36,848 bases of DNA from Anaeromusa acidaminophila DSM 3853 (GCF_000374545.1 NZ_KB894610.1:1-36848); one strand, 5' to 3'. Positions 25,501 through 34,654 are shown, numbered from the stretch's first letter. Translations and numbers: made by a program. Notes: generated by a model not told the origin, from the letters alone.

Positions 25501-26121
25501 CAACGTACCATATTTGACGCAGCCAGACAGTTGCAGCGTGATTTGCAAAACGAACGTGACTATTTTGCTACGGATGCTGACGCCATTGAAAAGATAAAAG
25601 AGATATCATCTATCCTTACGATGGCAAATCCCTATGCCAAGATCAAAGCCCTCCCCGACCTTATGCAGGATGTAAATACAGCCTACGGAACGCTCCTTGC
25701 GCAGAAAAAAGAGGAAGTTCTCGGCATCATCACACAGTGTATGGGCGATGTCCATACACTGGCAGGAGTCGGAGGCAGAGCAAAAGATGAAGTAAAACAA
25801 GCTGATGACCGTTTCACCGCATACAAGCAGAAAACAACCAATGCAACAAGCCTCACCGTGCTTGATGCGATGATTATGCAGATGCTCAACTATAAAGATC
25901 AAGTTTGCAAGCGGATTGAAACGATTCTGCACGCAATAACCACGCCCCCCAAAGCAGGTGGAGAACAACCTAAGCCACAGAAAATCGCGCAAATACGCCG
26001 TTATGATGTATTCCCTGTCAAGCGGCTGACCTCACGTGAGGACGTAGAACAGTACCTGGACGGTATCCGCAAAAAGTTGTACGACACGCTTGAGGCAAAC
26101 GACAGCATACAGATTAACTAA
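22597..26121 (+). CDS. brxC: BREX ATPase BrxC
   Basis: This 1174-residue protein is the large BREX P-loop ATPase (DUF6079 type). Walker A ISGFFGSGKSHFLKML begins at residue 68, Walker B LLFCVDEVGQYIG at 254, and the sensor-like VMVTSQEAID at about 292; FSKIQGRFNTRLSLSSA follows. The C-terminal half is mostly alpha-helical, with coiled-coil stretches around 660-720 and 940-1080. BrxC is an ORC/Cdc6-like AAA+ protein required for both methylation and phage exclusion, and is thought to link target sensing with the rest of the complex. Length is close to the usual 1200 residues. GGAGGG precedes the ATG. No frameshift is seen. Confidence 0.95.
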   Translation: MKIQSMFQKDINRDINGVIKVAQDDEKSLVQELGEYIITRELRRHFSTFFDNYSKAIDHPTDKIGVWISGFFGSGKSHFLKMLSYLLSNANVGDRTAVDFFKDKFDDPMMYATVVRCTNIPTESILFNIDIEGPINKDKTAVLRVFTKVFYNHLGFYGEDLKIAKLERFVDQQGKTEAFRKAFEDVNGASWLESRSAYAFFEDDIVSVLQSVLGMSETAARNWFNGEENSDMSIKQLVEEIRSYVDSKDKDFRLLFCVDEVGQYIGDDGDLMINLQSIVEEVGSKCLGKVWVMVTSQEAIDSVVKISGDDFSKIQGRFNTRLSLSSASVDEVIKKRILDKTEDADNLLRLVYDKEHAVLKNLFTFNDAVLDIKGYADGAEFSATYPFVPYQFIIIQKVLAEIRKHGNAGKHLSGGERSMLSGFQEAAQKVQGKDDNALVPFSLFYDTVHTFLESQIRRVIDRAQTAADKHDGLEQRDVSVLKLLYLVRYIDDIKANIDNIAILMVDDIQTDKINLRSEIAMSLERLVAQNYAARNGDTYSFLTDEEQDIAIDIRNTTVDSATIVASIGQTIFSELYPSKKYKYNKYDFSYDQYIDETLVGSATGGVRLRFVTVASDYYTAPEAKLIMDSQANNETIVLLSNAVQYFEELETAAKIRKYIKQKNVSQLPESIQDIIRKRQGQARKLEESAKKQIEKAIVDGTFFICGEKVDIKYSEAKGKLDEALKQLIESVYSKLNFVNVFRESDADILKVLNGEPEQGGFAGQGANNEFALNEVSQWLEERYMSRVPVSMGDVQQRYQSIPYGWREVDIAAIMARLIVAQKIEIRYGGAVVSKEDRNLVAYLRKKSEIEKASVSRRIAPSEDLIRKSINFLRNWLGQMGIPEDEDGLINCVKDTLEQRLAHYEKLIEKYSHDYYPQKEVVITARDLIVDILSQKRDNVALLTRLVAKQEALYNSSEDMEEIETFFKSQRTIFDAARQLQRDLQNERDYFATDADAIEKIKEISSILTMANPYAKIKALPDLMQDVNTAYGTLLAQKKEEVLGIITQCMGDVHTLAGVGGRAKDEVKQADDRFTAYKQKTTNATSLTVLDAMIMQMLNYKDQVCKRIETILHAITTPPKAGGEQPKPQKIAQIRRYDVFPVKRLTSREDVEQYLDGIRKKLYDTLEANDSIQIN

Positions 26122-26135
26122 GCGAGGTGCCATTG

Positions 26136-29100
26136 ATGAATAAAAACGCCATTCAAAAATACGCAATATGGGCACGGAATGAACTCATTGAACAAGTGAA
26201 ACAGCGTGCCTTCCAATACGGCATCAGCGAACAAGGCTACGGCGATGAGAACGCCACCGTCATCTCTGGACGTGTGTTGTCCGCCGAGGAGATGCGGCAA
26301 CGCCGCTCGTTTGTCGCTGAAATACAAAAATCAGGCTATGCACAAGCCGTTGAGGAAGTGGCCTATACTTGGTTCAACCGCTTTGTATCCCTGCGCTATA
26401 TGGAAGTCAACGACTTTTTGCCGACGCACATTCGTGTTTTTTCGGACCTAAGCGGTAACTTCAATCCGGAAATCCTTTCGAATGTACTGCATCTCGATCT
26501 TCCTGGCTTGGATAAAACAAAAGTGTCTGAACTGCTCAACTCCAACGCTACGGAGGAACTCTACCGTTACCTTCTCCTAACGCAGTGCAACGCCCTGAAC
26601 GAGCTCTTGCCGGAAATGTTTGAACGCATGGGTACATACACCGAAATGCTCTTGCCGAACAACATTTTGAAACTGGAGAGTGTTATCGGTCGGTTAGTAA
26701 GGGACATTCCAGAAGAAGATTTCCGCGACACGGTGCAGATTATCGGCTGGCTGTACCAATATTACAACACCGAGCCGAAGCAAGCGGTGTTTGACGGCCT
26801 GAAGAAGAAAATCAAGATTACGAAAGAGAATATCCCCGCCGCGACTCAACTTTTCACACCGGATTGGATTGTGCGCTATATGGTGGAGAACTCTCTGGGG
26901 CGATTGTGGCTGGAATCCCATCCCAACAGCTCGCTTCGCGAAGGTTGGGAATACTACATCGACGAGGCAGAGCAAACGCCGGAGGTCGCAGAACGTTTGC
27001 GCGTTCTACGCACTGAAAATGCTATAAAGTCGCCAGAGGACATCAAGGTAATTGACCCTTGCATGGGCAGCGGTCATATTTTGGTGTACGCTTTTGACGT
27101 GCTGCTGCAAATTTATACCTCTGAAGGCTATTCTGAGCGCGACGCGGCGAAGCTGATTCTCGAAAAGAATATCTTTGGGTTGGAGATTGATCGCCGCGCC
27201 TATCAGCTCGCCTATTTCGCGCTGATGATGAAAGCCAGGCAGTACAACCGCCGGATTTTGACGCTTGGCGTGCGCCCGCAGGTGTATGAACCGACGGGCT
27301 ATGCGGATGGAATGGAGTACGGGTCGCTCGTGCGCGTGGACAAACTCGAACCGATGCCGGAACAACCAAAAGAACAACAATTGACGCTGTTTGACAGCAG
27401 TTATGACACAAAGCTGAACACTTGGAACTTCCGCAGACTGCTCGCGCAAAAATACGACGTGGTTGTGACCAACCCGCCATATCGTAAAATTGCTGATGTT
27501 AATGCAAATATTTCGGATTTTGTGAAAAAGAACTACCCCGACAGTAAAAGTGATTTATTTGCCGTGTTCATTGAGAAGTGCGGCGAACTGCTGGAGCCGA
27601 ACGGGTATCAGGCAATGATAACGCAACACGCCTGGATGTTCCTGTCAAGCTACGAAAAACTACGCGGCAAGCTGTTATGGCGCATAATCAATATGGCTCA
27701 CCTTGGAGCGCGGGCGTTTGAGGAAATCGACGGAGAGGTCGTTCAGACCACAGCATTTGCGATATCTGCAGGGAATGCAAATGGGTATAGGGGAACATAT
27801 GCCCGCTTGGTTGACTTTGGCAGTCAGGATGAAAAAGAAGCAGCGTTCTTGAGTGGGAAATATCGCTACATCGCCTTCGCCGACAACATCGCCAAGATAC
27901 CCGGTAGCCCCGTGGCGTATTGGGTGAGGGAGAGCGGAATTGGCAATTTTGAAAGAGCAAAGATACTTTCTGATATCGCAAATCCTCGCCAAGGCTTAAT
28001 TAGTGGTGATGTTAATCGCTTTGTTCGTACATGGTGGGAGTGCGAAACATCTAAAATCGGGTTCACTTCTGAAACAGAAAAAGCAAAGTGGTTTCCGTAT
28101 AACAATGGCGGTGAGTACAGAAAGTGGTACGGTAATAATGCCGATGTTGTAAATTGGTATAACGATGGATACGAAATAAGAAATTTCGTTGACGATAAAG
28201 GAAAACAACGTTCAAGACCCCAGAATCAGCAGTTCTATTTTCGTGAAGGCGGAACTTGGACTGCTATATCAAGTGGAGCTTTCTCTGTAAGGTATTTTCC
28301 CAACGGCTACTTATTTTCAAATGCTGGCATGGCAATGTTTACTGAGCACAAAACGCTTATGTATTTAGTTGCAATGTTGAACACAAAACTGTGCCAGTAC
28401 TATTTGAAAATTTTTAGCGAAACTTTGAATTACAATCAAGGGGATATAGCTAGATTACCTGTGATCATTGAGAGTATTGACTGCGTAAATTCTCTTGCAT
28501 CAGACAACATCTCCATCTCACGCTCCGACTGGGACGCATTTGAAACCTCATGGGATTTCAAGCAGCATCCTCTGATTTGCGGCAAAACGGTCGCAGCGGC
28601 TTTCTCCGCTTGGGAGAAAGAGTGTGTGGAGCGCTTCCAAACACTTAAACGCAACGAGGAAGAACTCAATCGCATCTTCATCGATATCTACGGCCTCTCG
28701 GACGAACTCACACCGGAGGTCGATGACAAGGACGTGACCGTGCGTCGTGCCGACCTTTCGCGCGAAGTTCGCAGCCTGATCAGCTACGCTGTTGGCTGCA
28801 TGTTCGGGCGATACTCGCTGGATTGTGAGGGGCTTATCTACGCGGGCGGCGAATGGGATGCGAGTACGTATAAGATATTTGCTGCCGATGTTGACAACAT
28901 CATTCCTATCAGCGATGACGAATATTTCGACGATGATATTACTGGGCGGCTCGTTGCTTTTGTCAAAAACGTCTATGGTTCGGACACGCTGGAAGAAAAT
29001 CTGAAATTCATCGCTGACGCTTTGGGCGGCAAGGGAACGCCCCGTGAAGTCATACGGAATTATTTCTTAAACGATTTCTATAAAGATCACTGCAAGACAT

Positions 29101-29462
29101 ATCAAAAACGCCCGATTTATTGGCTGTTCAATAGCGGCAAAAAGAACGGCTTCAAGGCGCTCATCTATATGCACCGTTACACGCGGGATTTACTCGCCAA
29201 GCTTCGCACGGACTACGTCCACGAACAACAAGAGCGTTACCGCACTCAGCTCTCACACATTGCGGTTGCACTGAACACCGCCACTGGTGCGGAACGTGCG
29301 AGGCTCCTAAAACAGCAGGATAAAATGTCCGAACAGGCGCGGGAAATTAGCATGTACGAAGAAAAAGTTCACCACCTCGCCGATATGAATATAGCGATAG
29401 ACCTTGATGACGGCGTGAAGAAGAATTACGAGATTTTCGCAGATATACTGGCGAAGATTTAA
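26136..29462 (+). CDS. pglX: BREX adenine-specific DNA methyltransferase PglX
   Basis: This 1108-residue protein methylates the N6 of adenine at one strand of a nonpalindromic site to mark self DNA. SAM-binding motif I IDPCMGSGHILVYAF starts at residue 306 and the catalytic NPPY is at 446-449; motif I first is the gamma-class order. A conserved TPDWIVRYMVEN lies before motif I. Residues about 600-830 form the target recognition part; there the DNA becomes AT-rich (30-42 % in counted lines against 55-58 % at both ends). The C terminus ends in helical repeats. ATG 26136 follows GAGGTG; an upstream GTG in the same frame overlaps that site. Length is slightly short of the usual 1170-1200. Confidence 0.95.
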   Translation: MNKNAIQKYAIWARNELIEQVKQRAFQYGISEQGYGDENATVISGRVLSAEEMRQRRSFVAEIQKSGYAQAVEEVAYTWFNRFVSLRYMEVNDFLPTHIRVFSDLSGNFNPEILSNVLHLDLPGLDKTKVSELLNSNATEELYRYLLLTQCNALNELLPEMFERMGTYTEMLLPNNILKLESVIGRLVRDIPEEDFRDTVQIIGWLYQYYNTEPKQAVFDGLKKKIKITKENIPAATQLFTPDWIVRYMVENSLGRLWLESHPNSSLREGWEYYIDEAEQTPEVAERLRVLRTENAIKSPEDIKVIDPCMGSGHILVYAFDVLLQIYTSEGYSERDAAKLILEKNIFGLEIDRRAYQLAYFALMMKARQYNRRILTLGVRPQVYEPTGYADGMEYGSLVRVDKLEPMPEQPKEQQLTLFDSSYDTKLNTWNFRRLLAQKYDVVVTNPPYRKIADVNANISDFVKKNYPDSKSDLFAVFIEKCGELLEPNGYQAMITQHAWMFLSSYEKLRGKLLWRIINMAHLGARAFEEIDGEVVQTTAFAISAGNANGYRGTYARLVDFGSQDEKEAAFLSGKYRYIAFADNIAKIPGSPVAYWVRESGIGNFERAKILSDIANPRQGLISGDVNRFVRTWWECETSKIGFTSETEKAKWFPYNNGGEYRKWYGNNADVVNWYNDGYEIRNFVDDKGKQRSRPQNQQFYFREGGTWTAISSGAFSVRYFPNGYLFSNAGMAMFTEHKTLMYLVAMLNTKLCQYYLKIFSETLNYNQGDIARLPVIIESIDCVNSLASDNISISRSDWDAFETSWDFKQHPLICGKTVAAAFSAWEKECVERFQTLKRNEEELNRIFIDIYGLSDELTPEVDDKDVTVRRADLSREVRSLISYAVGCMFGRYSLDCEGLIYAGGEWDASTYKIFAADVDNIIPISDDEYFDDDITGRLVAFVKNVYGSDTLEENLKFIADALGGKGTPREVIRNYFLNDFYKDHCKTYQKRPIYWLFNSGKKNGFKALIYMHRYTRDLLAKLRTDYVHEQQERYRTQLSHIAVALNTATGAERARLLKQQDKMSEQAREISMYEEKVHHLADMNIAIDLDDGVKKNYEIFADILAKI

Positions 29463-29476
29463 TGGAGGATACGACG

Positions 29477-32065
29477 TTGGCAGAAACCATACAATCAAGG
29501 CTTGCGGAGCGGTTCGCCGCTCCTCTGCCTGAATTTCATAAACGCCGAATCATCTTCTGGCCTGACGAGGATGGCGAGTTTGCCGAGCAGGTAAACGAAC
29601 TTAACCTACCTGATGTGAGCATTGTAAAACTCACGGGCAAAAACAACTTTGCGACTAAGAAGCTGCTTGCGGTGGACGATCTCGCAAGCGACTATCTCAT
29701 CTACGACCCTCTCGCCTATGAGAAAGATCATAAAGATGACTGGCTGCTTGACATCAAGCTGTACAGCGAGGAATTCCGCGCTGATCTTGTGTCAATCCAG
29801 ATGGAGGAACTACTCGTCGAGCCATCTTCAGCTATGCGAAAGACAATGAAGCTGTACACCAAGTTTCTTGAAAACAAAGACCGTAAGGCAAAACTTCGCA
29901 AAATCGGCAGAACGTACCAAACCCCATTACAGCTACATATTGACATTATGGCAGTGCTTTGCGGACTAAACGGGGGCACAGCACAAGACGTGATCATCGC
30001 CGTACTATCGGCAGGCTTGGAGAAAGAAAACAATGCCTCACTTACCAACATCGACAAGTTTGGCAATATCGAGGCGTTCTGGCAGTTGGTTCAAAAATAC
30101 ACGGGCTATGCCAATGCGGACGGCCGCCCGCTTACCGACCTCGCCTCGCATATCTTAATCACATCCCTGTCGCAGACAATGCCCGCTTCCGCATTGCGCG
30201 GGTTGGAACGATTTGTAACTGATTCCTGCCAGGCGTACTGCTATCAGCTTATCCACGAATGGCAGCGCAGCGACGGCAGCGAAGACTTAAACGAAATCTG
30301 CCGTCATGTCGAGCAGGAACTCCGTCTTGCCGACCGCTTCGACAAGATAGAAATCAGCTTACTGCTAAAAAGCGACACGCTTCCTGCAATCAACGAGAGT
30401 ATTCTTAAACGCTTCTACGCAGAAATCAGCGAGCGTGTCATCAAGGTTGATTCTATCCTTGAAACGGTGGAGAACCGCCGCACGGCAGGGTGGTACACCC
30501 TGACTGATGAGTACTTTGAAAGCTTGTATTATATCGCCAAGATGCAGGAGTTTTACCTTACCCATATTGATGGCTTCCACCTCGTTGAGCCAGAAAAAAT
30601 CTGGAAACTCTATACGACCGATGCTTACAATATGGACAGCTATTATCGGCATTTTCATTACTTTTTCGGAAATACACTGAAAACACCCCATACACTCCTT
30701 GAGGACGCCTTGAAGAAGTGTTCCGATGTGGTTGAGGGCTTATACCGTGAGTGGTTTCTGAAAGAACTCACTCTGAGTTGGACTAATGCCATAGCGAGCG
30801 ATTTGGACTGCCTTGGCTATGTGTCTGAAATAAATAAACAGCGAGACTTTTACCGCAGATACGTCTCTCCTAACGTGAGCAAGGGCAGCCGCGTATTTGT
30901 GGTAGTTTCCGATGCCCTTCGCTTTGAAGTCGCCGCCGAACTATCCGAAGTTCTCGGTCATACAACAAAGGGCAAGTCCACGCTTGAGGCGGTGCAAGCG
31001 GTATTTCCAAGCATTACAAAGTTAGGTATGGCCGCTTTGCTTCCGGGGAAAGAACTGTCTGTCAGCAACAAAATGGAAGTATCCCTTGACGGCAATCCGA
31101 CAGGAAGCACGGTTAACCGCGAAGCTATCTTGAACACCGCAAATCCAGAGAGCTTAGCCGTCACCTATAAAGACTTGCTCCAAATGAAGAAAGCGGAACG
31201 TCGCACCTTAGTGCAAGGTAAGGAAATCGTCTATGTTTACCACAATACGATTGACGCGCTTGGCGACAAGCCAGCCACTGAAACAAAAGTGTTTGAAGCT
31301 TGCAATACCGCTATCTCTGAGCTGAATGCTATCATCAAAATAATCGTCAACGACCTTAGCGGTACCAACATCGTTATCACCGCTGACCACGGCTTTCTCT
31401 ACACTTACAAACCACTTGAGGAAAGCCAGAAAATTAGTCGCCAGACCTTTAGCGGCGAGATATACGAACTGGGTCGGCGTTACGCTCTTGTGCCGCCTGA
31501 AACGTCTGCCGAATACCTCTTGCCAGTCAAAACGGAGCGTGAACTTGGCGGCATCCCGATGAAAGGCTATGCTCCACAAGATACTGTCCGCCTCAAGGTT
31601 CAAGGTGGTGGCGAGAACTACGTCCACGGCGGCATCAGTTTGCAGGAAATGGTCGTGCCGGTTATCGTCTACAAAGGTATGCGCTCTGGTTATAAGCAAT
31701 ATGTCGAGGTTCAGAACCCGGGGCTATCACTGATTTCCGAAAGCCGCAAAGTGTCAAACTTAATTTTCTCACTTGACTTCCTGCAAAAACAGCCAGTGGG
31801 TGAAAAGGTTCAGCCGAGCAGTTACACGCTGCATTTCACCGACGAGGTCGGTGTTCCCGTCAGCGACACTCAGACAGTCATTGCCGACAAAACAAGCAGC
31901 AACGCCTCCGAGCGCCTATTTCGCGTAAGGTTTACGTTAAAACAAATGCAGTTTACTAAAAATAAAATCTATCGCCTTGTTATTGCAAATGATACGGATG
32001 TACCGGAAGAGGTCGAGTTCCGCATCGACATAGTGTTTGCCGATGACTTTGGGTTTGATCTGTAA
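29477..32065 (+). CDS. pglZ: BREX alkaline-phosphatase-fold protein PglZ, probable TTG start
   Basis: This protein of about 862 residues has the PglZ alkaline-phosphatase-like domain in its second half: VVVSDALRFEVAAEL (first metal-binding Asp at about residue 479) and ITADHGFLYTY (Asp-His pair at about 637-638), plus the conserved IVYVYHNTIDALGD between them. The first 450 residues are helical. PglZ is a core BREX protein and behaves as a metal-dependent nuclease in tests of related proteins. An ATG at 29462 overlaps the pglX stop by 1 nt, but GGAGG lies just after it and 8 nt before TTG 29477, so TTG is the better start. brxL follows after 15 nt. Confidence 0.93.
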   Translation: MAETIQSRLAERFAAPLPEFHKRRIIFWPDEDGEFAEQVNELNLPDVSIVKLTGKNNFATKKLLAVDDLASDYLIYDPLAYEKDHKDDWLLDIKLYSEEFRADLVSIQMEELLVEPSSAMRKTMKLYTKFLENKDRKAKLRKIGRTYQTPLQLHIDIMAVLCGLNGGTAQDVIIAVLSAGLEKENNASLTNIDKFGNIEAFWQLVQKYTGYANADGRPLTDLASHILITSLSQTMPASALRGLERFVTDSCQAYCYQLIHEWQRSDGSEDLNEICRHVEQELRLADRFDKIEISLLLKSDTLPAINESILKRFYAEISERVIKVDSILETVENRRTAGWYTLTDEYFESLYYIAKMQEFYLTHIDGFHLVEPEKIWKLYTTDAYNMDSYYRHFHYFFGNTLKTPHTLLEDALKKCSDVVEGLYREWFLKELTLSWTNAIASDLDCLGYVSEINKQRDFYRRYVSPNVSKGSRVFVVVSDALRFEVAAELSEVLGHTTKGKSTLEAVQAVFPSITKLGMAALLPGKELSVSNKMEVSLDGNPTGSTVNREAILNTANPESLAVTYKDLLQMKKAERRTLVQGKEIVYVYHNTIDALGDKPATETKVFEACNTAISELNAIIKIIVNDLSGTNIVITADHGFLYTYKPLEESQKISRQTFSGEIYELGRRYALVPPETSAEYLLPVKTERELGGIPMKGYAPQDTVRLKVQGGGENYVHGGISLQEMVVPVIVYKGMRSGYKQYVEVQNPGLSLISESRKVSNLIFSLDFLQKQPVGEKVQPSSYTLHFTDEVGVPVSDTQTVIADKTSSNASERLFRVRFTLKQMQFTKNKIYRLVIANDTDVPEEVEFRIDIVFADDFGFDL

Positions 32066-32080
32066 AAGGAGGAGTTCGCA

Positions 32081-34156
32081 ATGGTTTTAGAAAATACAAG
32101 CTATGCGCCGGAAACGGACGACGCGAATGAGATCATTTATAGGAAACTGCGCGAACATTTCGATGGCAAGATTGTCCGTAAAGATCTGACCAAAGCAATC
32201 AAGGAAGGGGCGAACGTTCCTGTTTACGTTCTGGAATTTTTGCTTGGGCAGTATTGCAGTTCTGACGACCCGAAGATAATTGAGGATGGCGTAAGGAACG
32301 TCAAGCGAATCCTTTCTGATAATTTCGTTCGCCCGGATGAAGCGCAAAAGGTACTGTCTAGCTTGCGCGAACGTGGCAGCTACACGGTTATCGACCGCAT
32401 CACTGTCGGCCTGAATATTAAGCTGGATCGTTACGAAGCCGATTTTTCAAACCTCGGTGTTCGCGACATACCTATTTCATCAGGTTATGTTTCGAATTAT
32501 GACCGTCTGCTTTGCGGCGGCATTTGGTGTATCGTTGGCCTTGAGTATGAGTACGTCGAAGAAGACAAGAAGTCTACGCCGATCAGAATTGTAAAACTCA
32601 CGCCAATTCAGATGCCGCACATTGATATGGAGGAAATAAAGAATGGCCGTCGTGCTTTCACTAAGGACGAATGGATTAGCGTACTGCTTCGCTCCACCGG
32701 TATGGAAAGCGACCGATTTAGCGAACGAGAGAAGTGGCTGCAACTTGCTCGCATGCTGCCGCTCATCGAAAACAACTTTAATCTCTGTGAGCTAGGCCCC
32801 CGCAGCACGGGCAAGTCCCACTTGTATAAGGAGATTTCACCAAATAGCATCCTCGTTTCCGGTGGGCAGACCACTGTCGCCAACCTCTTCTACAATATGT
32901 CGAGCAAGACCGTAGGACTTGTAGGACTGTGGGATTGTGTGGCTTTTGACGAGGTGGCGGGCATCACGTTCAAAGATAAAGACGGCATTCAAATCATGAA
33001 GGATTACATGGCTTCCGGTTCCTTTGCCAGAGGCAAAGAGGAAAAAGCGGCCTCTGCTTCGATGGTCTTTGTTGGTAACATCAACCAAAGCGTGGAGGTG
33101 ATACTGAAGACCTCGCACTTGTTTGACCCATTTCCCGAAGCGATGGCCTATGATACGGCCTTTCTCGACCGTATGCATTGCTACATACCGGGCTGGGAGA
33201 TTCCGAAGTATCGCCCCGAGTCGTTTACCAATGACTATGGCTTTATCACAGACTATCTTGCCGAGTTTATGCGTGAGATGCGAAAAGAGCCATTCGGCGA
33301 CGTTTGTGACCAATACTTTCGTTTCGGAACAAACCTCAACCAGCGAGACGTTATCGCCGTCAGAAAGATCGTTTCTGGCCTAGCTAAGCTGATCTACCCG
33401 AATGGCGAGTTCAGCAAAGAGGATATTAAGGAAATACTGACTTTCGCCCTAGAGATGCGCCGCCGCGTAAAAGAGCAGCTCAAGAAAATCGGCGGCATGG
33501 AGTTTTACGATGTGAATTTTTCCTATATCGATAACGAGACTTTTGAAGAACACTATGTTGCTGTGCCAGAACAAGGTGGTGGCAAAATCATCCCTGAAGG
33601 GATGACTAATCCAGGTAACTTATATACTATCTCACAAGGCAAAAACGGAATGATAGGCGTATATCGTCTTGAAACGCAGATGCTTCCTGGCAACGGAAAG
33701 CTTGAACGCACGGGGTTAGGCCCCGATCGTGAGGCAAAAGAAGCTACAAACACAGCGTTCAACTTTCTGAAAGCGAGCAGCTCGCAAATTAGCAACTCTA
33801 TCAGCACGACCACCAAGGACTACATCATCAACTACCAGGATCTCAATGGCATCGGGATGACAAAGTTCCTGACGCTGCCCACCGTGATTGCGCTTGCGTC
33901 ATGCGCTCTGAGCAAGCCGACGCTTTCAAGCCTTGCTGTATTGGGAGAAATCAGTATTAGCGGTACGATACTAAAGGTCGAGGAACTGGCGAGCGTCCTG
34001 CAAGTATGCCTCGACAGCGGCGCGAAGAAGGTATTGATACCGATAACGTCCGCCACCGAACTCGGCACAGTTCCAGCAGACCTCATCGGTGCGTTTAGCC
34101 TGATATTTTACTCAACCCCGCAAGAAGCCGTGTTTAAGGCTTTGGGCGTGGAATAA
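32081..34156 (+). CDS. brxL: BREX Lon-like AAA+ protein BrxL
   Basis: This 691-residue protein has a BrxL N-terminal domain, an AAA+ core with Walker A LGPRSTGKSHLY (238-249) and Walker B AFDEVAG (288-294), the MVFVGNINQ sensor, and a C-terminal Lon-like domain (about 565-691) ending LGEISISGTILKVEELASVL and KKVLIPITSATELGTVPADL. BrxL forms ring-shaped multimers that bind DNA and is needed for phage restriction but not for methylation. The expected Lon Ser motif (GPSAG type) is not visible; the matching loop reads NGIGMTKFL, so proteolysis is doubtful. AGGAGG precedes the ATG. It is the last gene of the operon, just before a strong terminator. Confidence 0.95.
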   Translation: MVLENTSYAPETDDANEIIYRKLREHFDGKIVRKDLTKAIKEGANVPVYVLEFLLGQYCSSDDPKIIEDGVRNVKRILSDNFVRPDEAQKVLSSLRERGSYTVIDRITVGLNIKLDRYEADFSNLGVRDIPISSGYVSNYDRLLCGGIWCIVGLEYEYVEEDKKSTPIRIVKLTPIQMPHIDMEEIKNGRRAFTKDEWISVLLRSTGMESDRFSEREKWLQLARMLPLIENNFNLCELGPRSTGKSHLYKEISPNSILVSGGQTTVANLFYNMSSKTVGLVGLWDCVAFDEVAGITFKDKDGIQIMKDYMASGSFARGKEEKAASASMVFVGNINQSVEVILKTSHLFDPFPEAMAYDTAFLDRMHCYIPGWEIPKYRPESFTNDYGFITDYLAEFMREMRKEPFGDVCDQYFRFGTNLNQRDVIAVRKIVSGLAKLIYPNGEFSKEDIKEILTFALEMRRRVKEQLKKIGGMEFYDVNFSYIDNETFEEHYVAVPEQGGGKIIPEGMTNPGNLYTISQGKNGMIGVYRLETQMLPGNGKLERTGLGPDREAKEATNTAFNFLKASSSQISNSISTTTKDYIINYQDLNGIGMTKFLTLPTVIALASCALSKPTLSSLAVLGEISISGTILKVEELASVLQVCLDSGAKKVLIPITSATELGTVPADLIGAFSLIFYSTPQEAVFKALGVE

Positions 34157-34183
34157 TAGGTAATGCATACCACAAGTACGCAA

Positions 34184-34227
34184 ATGCCCCTCTCCTGTCT
34201 GTAGGCAGTAGAGGGGCATCTTTTATT
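34184..34227 (+). terminator. Strong terminator of the BREX operon
   Basis: ATGCCCCTCT (34184-34193) pairs perfectly with AGAGGGGCAT (34210-34219), with more pairs in the interior (CTG with CAG), and is followed by CTTTTATTT. It closes the rightward defence operon. Confidence 0.9.
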
Positions 34228-34230
34228 TCC

Positions 34231-34245
34231 CCTCCGAAACGGAGG
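34231..34245 (+). promoter_or_regulatory. Hairpin that contains the ribosome site of the next gene
   Basis: CCTCCG, loop AAA, CGGAGG is a perfect six-pair hairpin. Its right arm is the GGAGG ribosome site of the gene starting at 34253, so folding would hide that site and restrict translation. Confidence 0.5.
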
Positions 34246-34252
34246 AAACCAT

Positions 34253-34654
34253 ATGACTACAGCACAAAAACAGCGTATTGAATTCCTACGTGGCAAAGGT
34301 GAAAGCTACGCCTCTATCGCCGGCGATATCGGCATATCCGAAAACACAGTCAAGTCTTACTGCCGCCGAAAGAACATCTTCGTTACGATAAAGCACGAAC
34401 AATCAGCCCCCATTAGCACCTGCGCTAACTGTGGCTGTCTACTCCAACACACGCCAGGGTCAAAGCAGAAACGCTTCTGTTCTGACAAATGCCGCATGAC
34501 TTGGTGGAAGGCCCACCCCGAGTCAGTAGTACGCAAGGCGATCTACCGCTTCATTTGCCCGACCTGCGGTGAGGAATTTGAAGCCTATGGAAACGCTAAC
34601 CGCAAATACTGCTCACGGGCCTGCTTCATAGCGATACGGAGGACTTCGCTATGA
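34253..34654 (+). CDS. HTH and zinc-finger protein beside serine recombinases
   Basis: This 133-residue protein has an N-terminal sigma-like/HTH_38-type helix-turn-helix (QRIEFLRGKGESYASIAGD, then IGISENTVKSYCRRKNI) and two Cys-rich modules: CANCGCLLQ with FCSDKCRMTWW (about 56-86), and CPTCGEEFE with YCSRACF (about 101-127), each fitting a CxxC...CxxxC zinc site. Similar proteins head recombinase clusters in clostridial mobile elements and are often annotated as sigma-like. A role in controlling or directing the recombinase is likely but unproved. It overlaps the next gene by 4 nt (ATGA). Confidence 0.78.
   Translation: MTTAQKQRIEFLRGKGESYASIAGDIGISENTVKSYCRRKNIFVTIKHEQSAPISTCANCGCLLQHTPGSKQKRFCSDKCRMTWWKAHPESVVRKAIYRFICPTCGEEFEAYGNANRKYCSRACFIAIRRTSL

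Noticed and set aside
26136-32065. Phase-variable pglX or inverted duplicate specificity cassette
   Set aside because: No long homopolymer tract or inverted partial pglX copy is present in the window.
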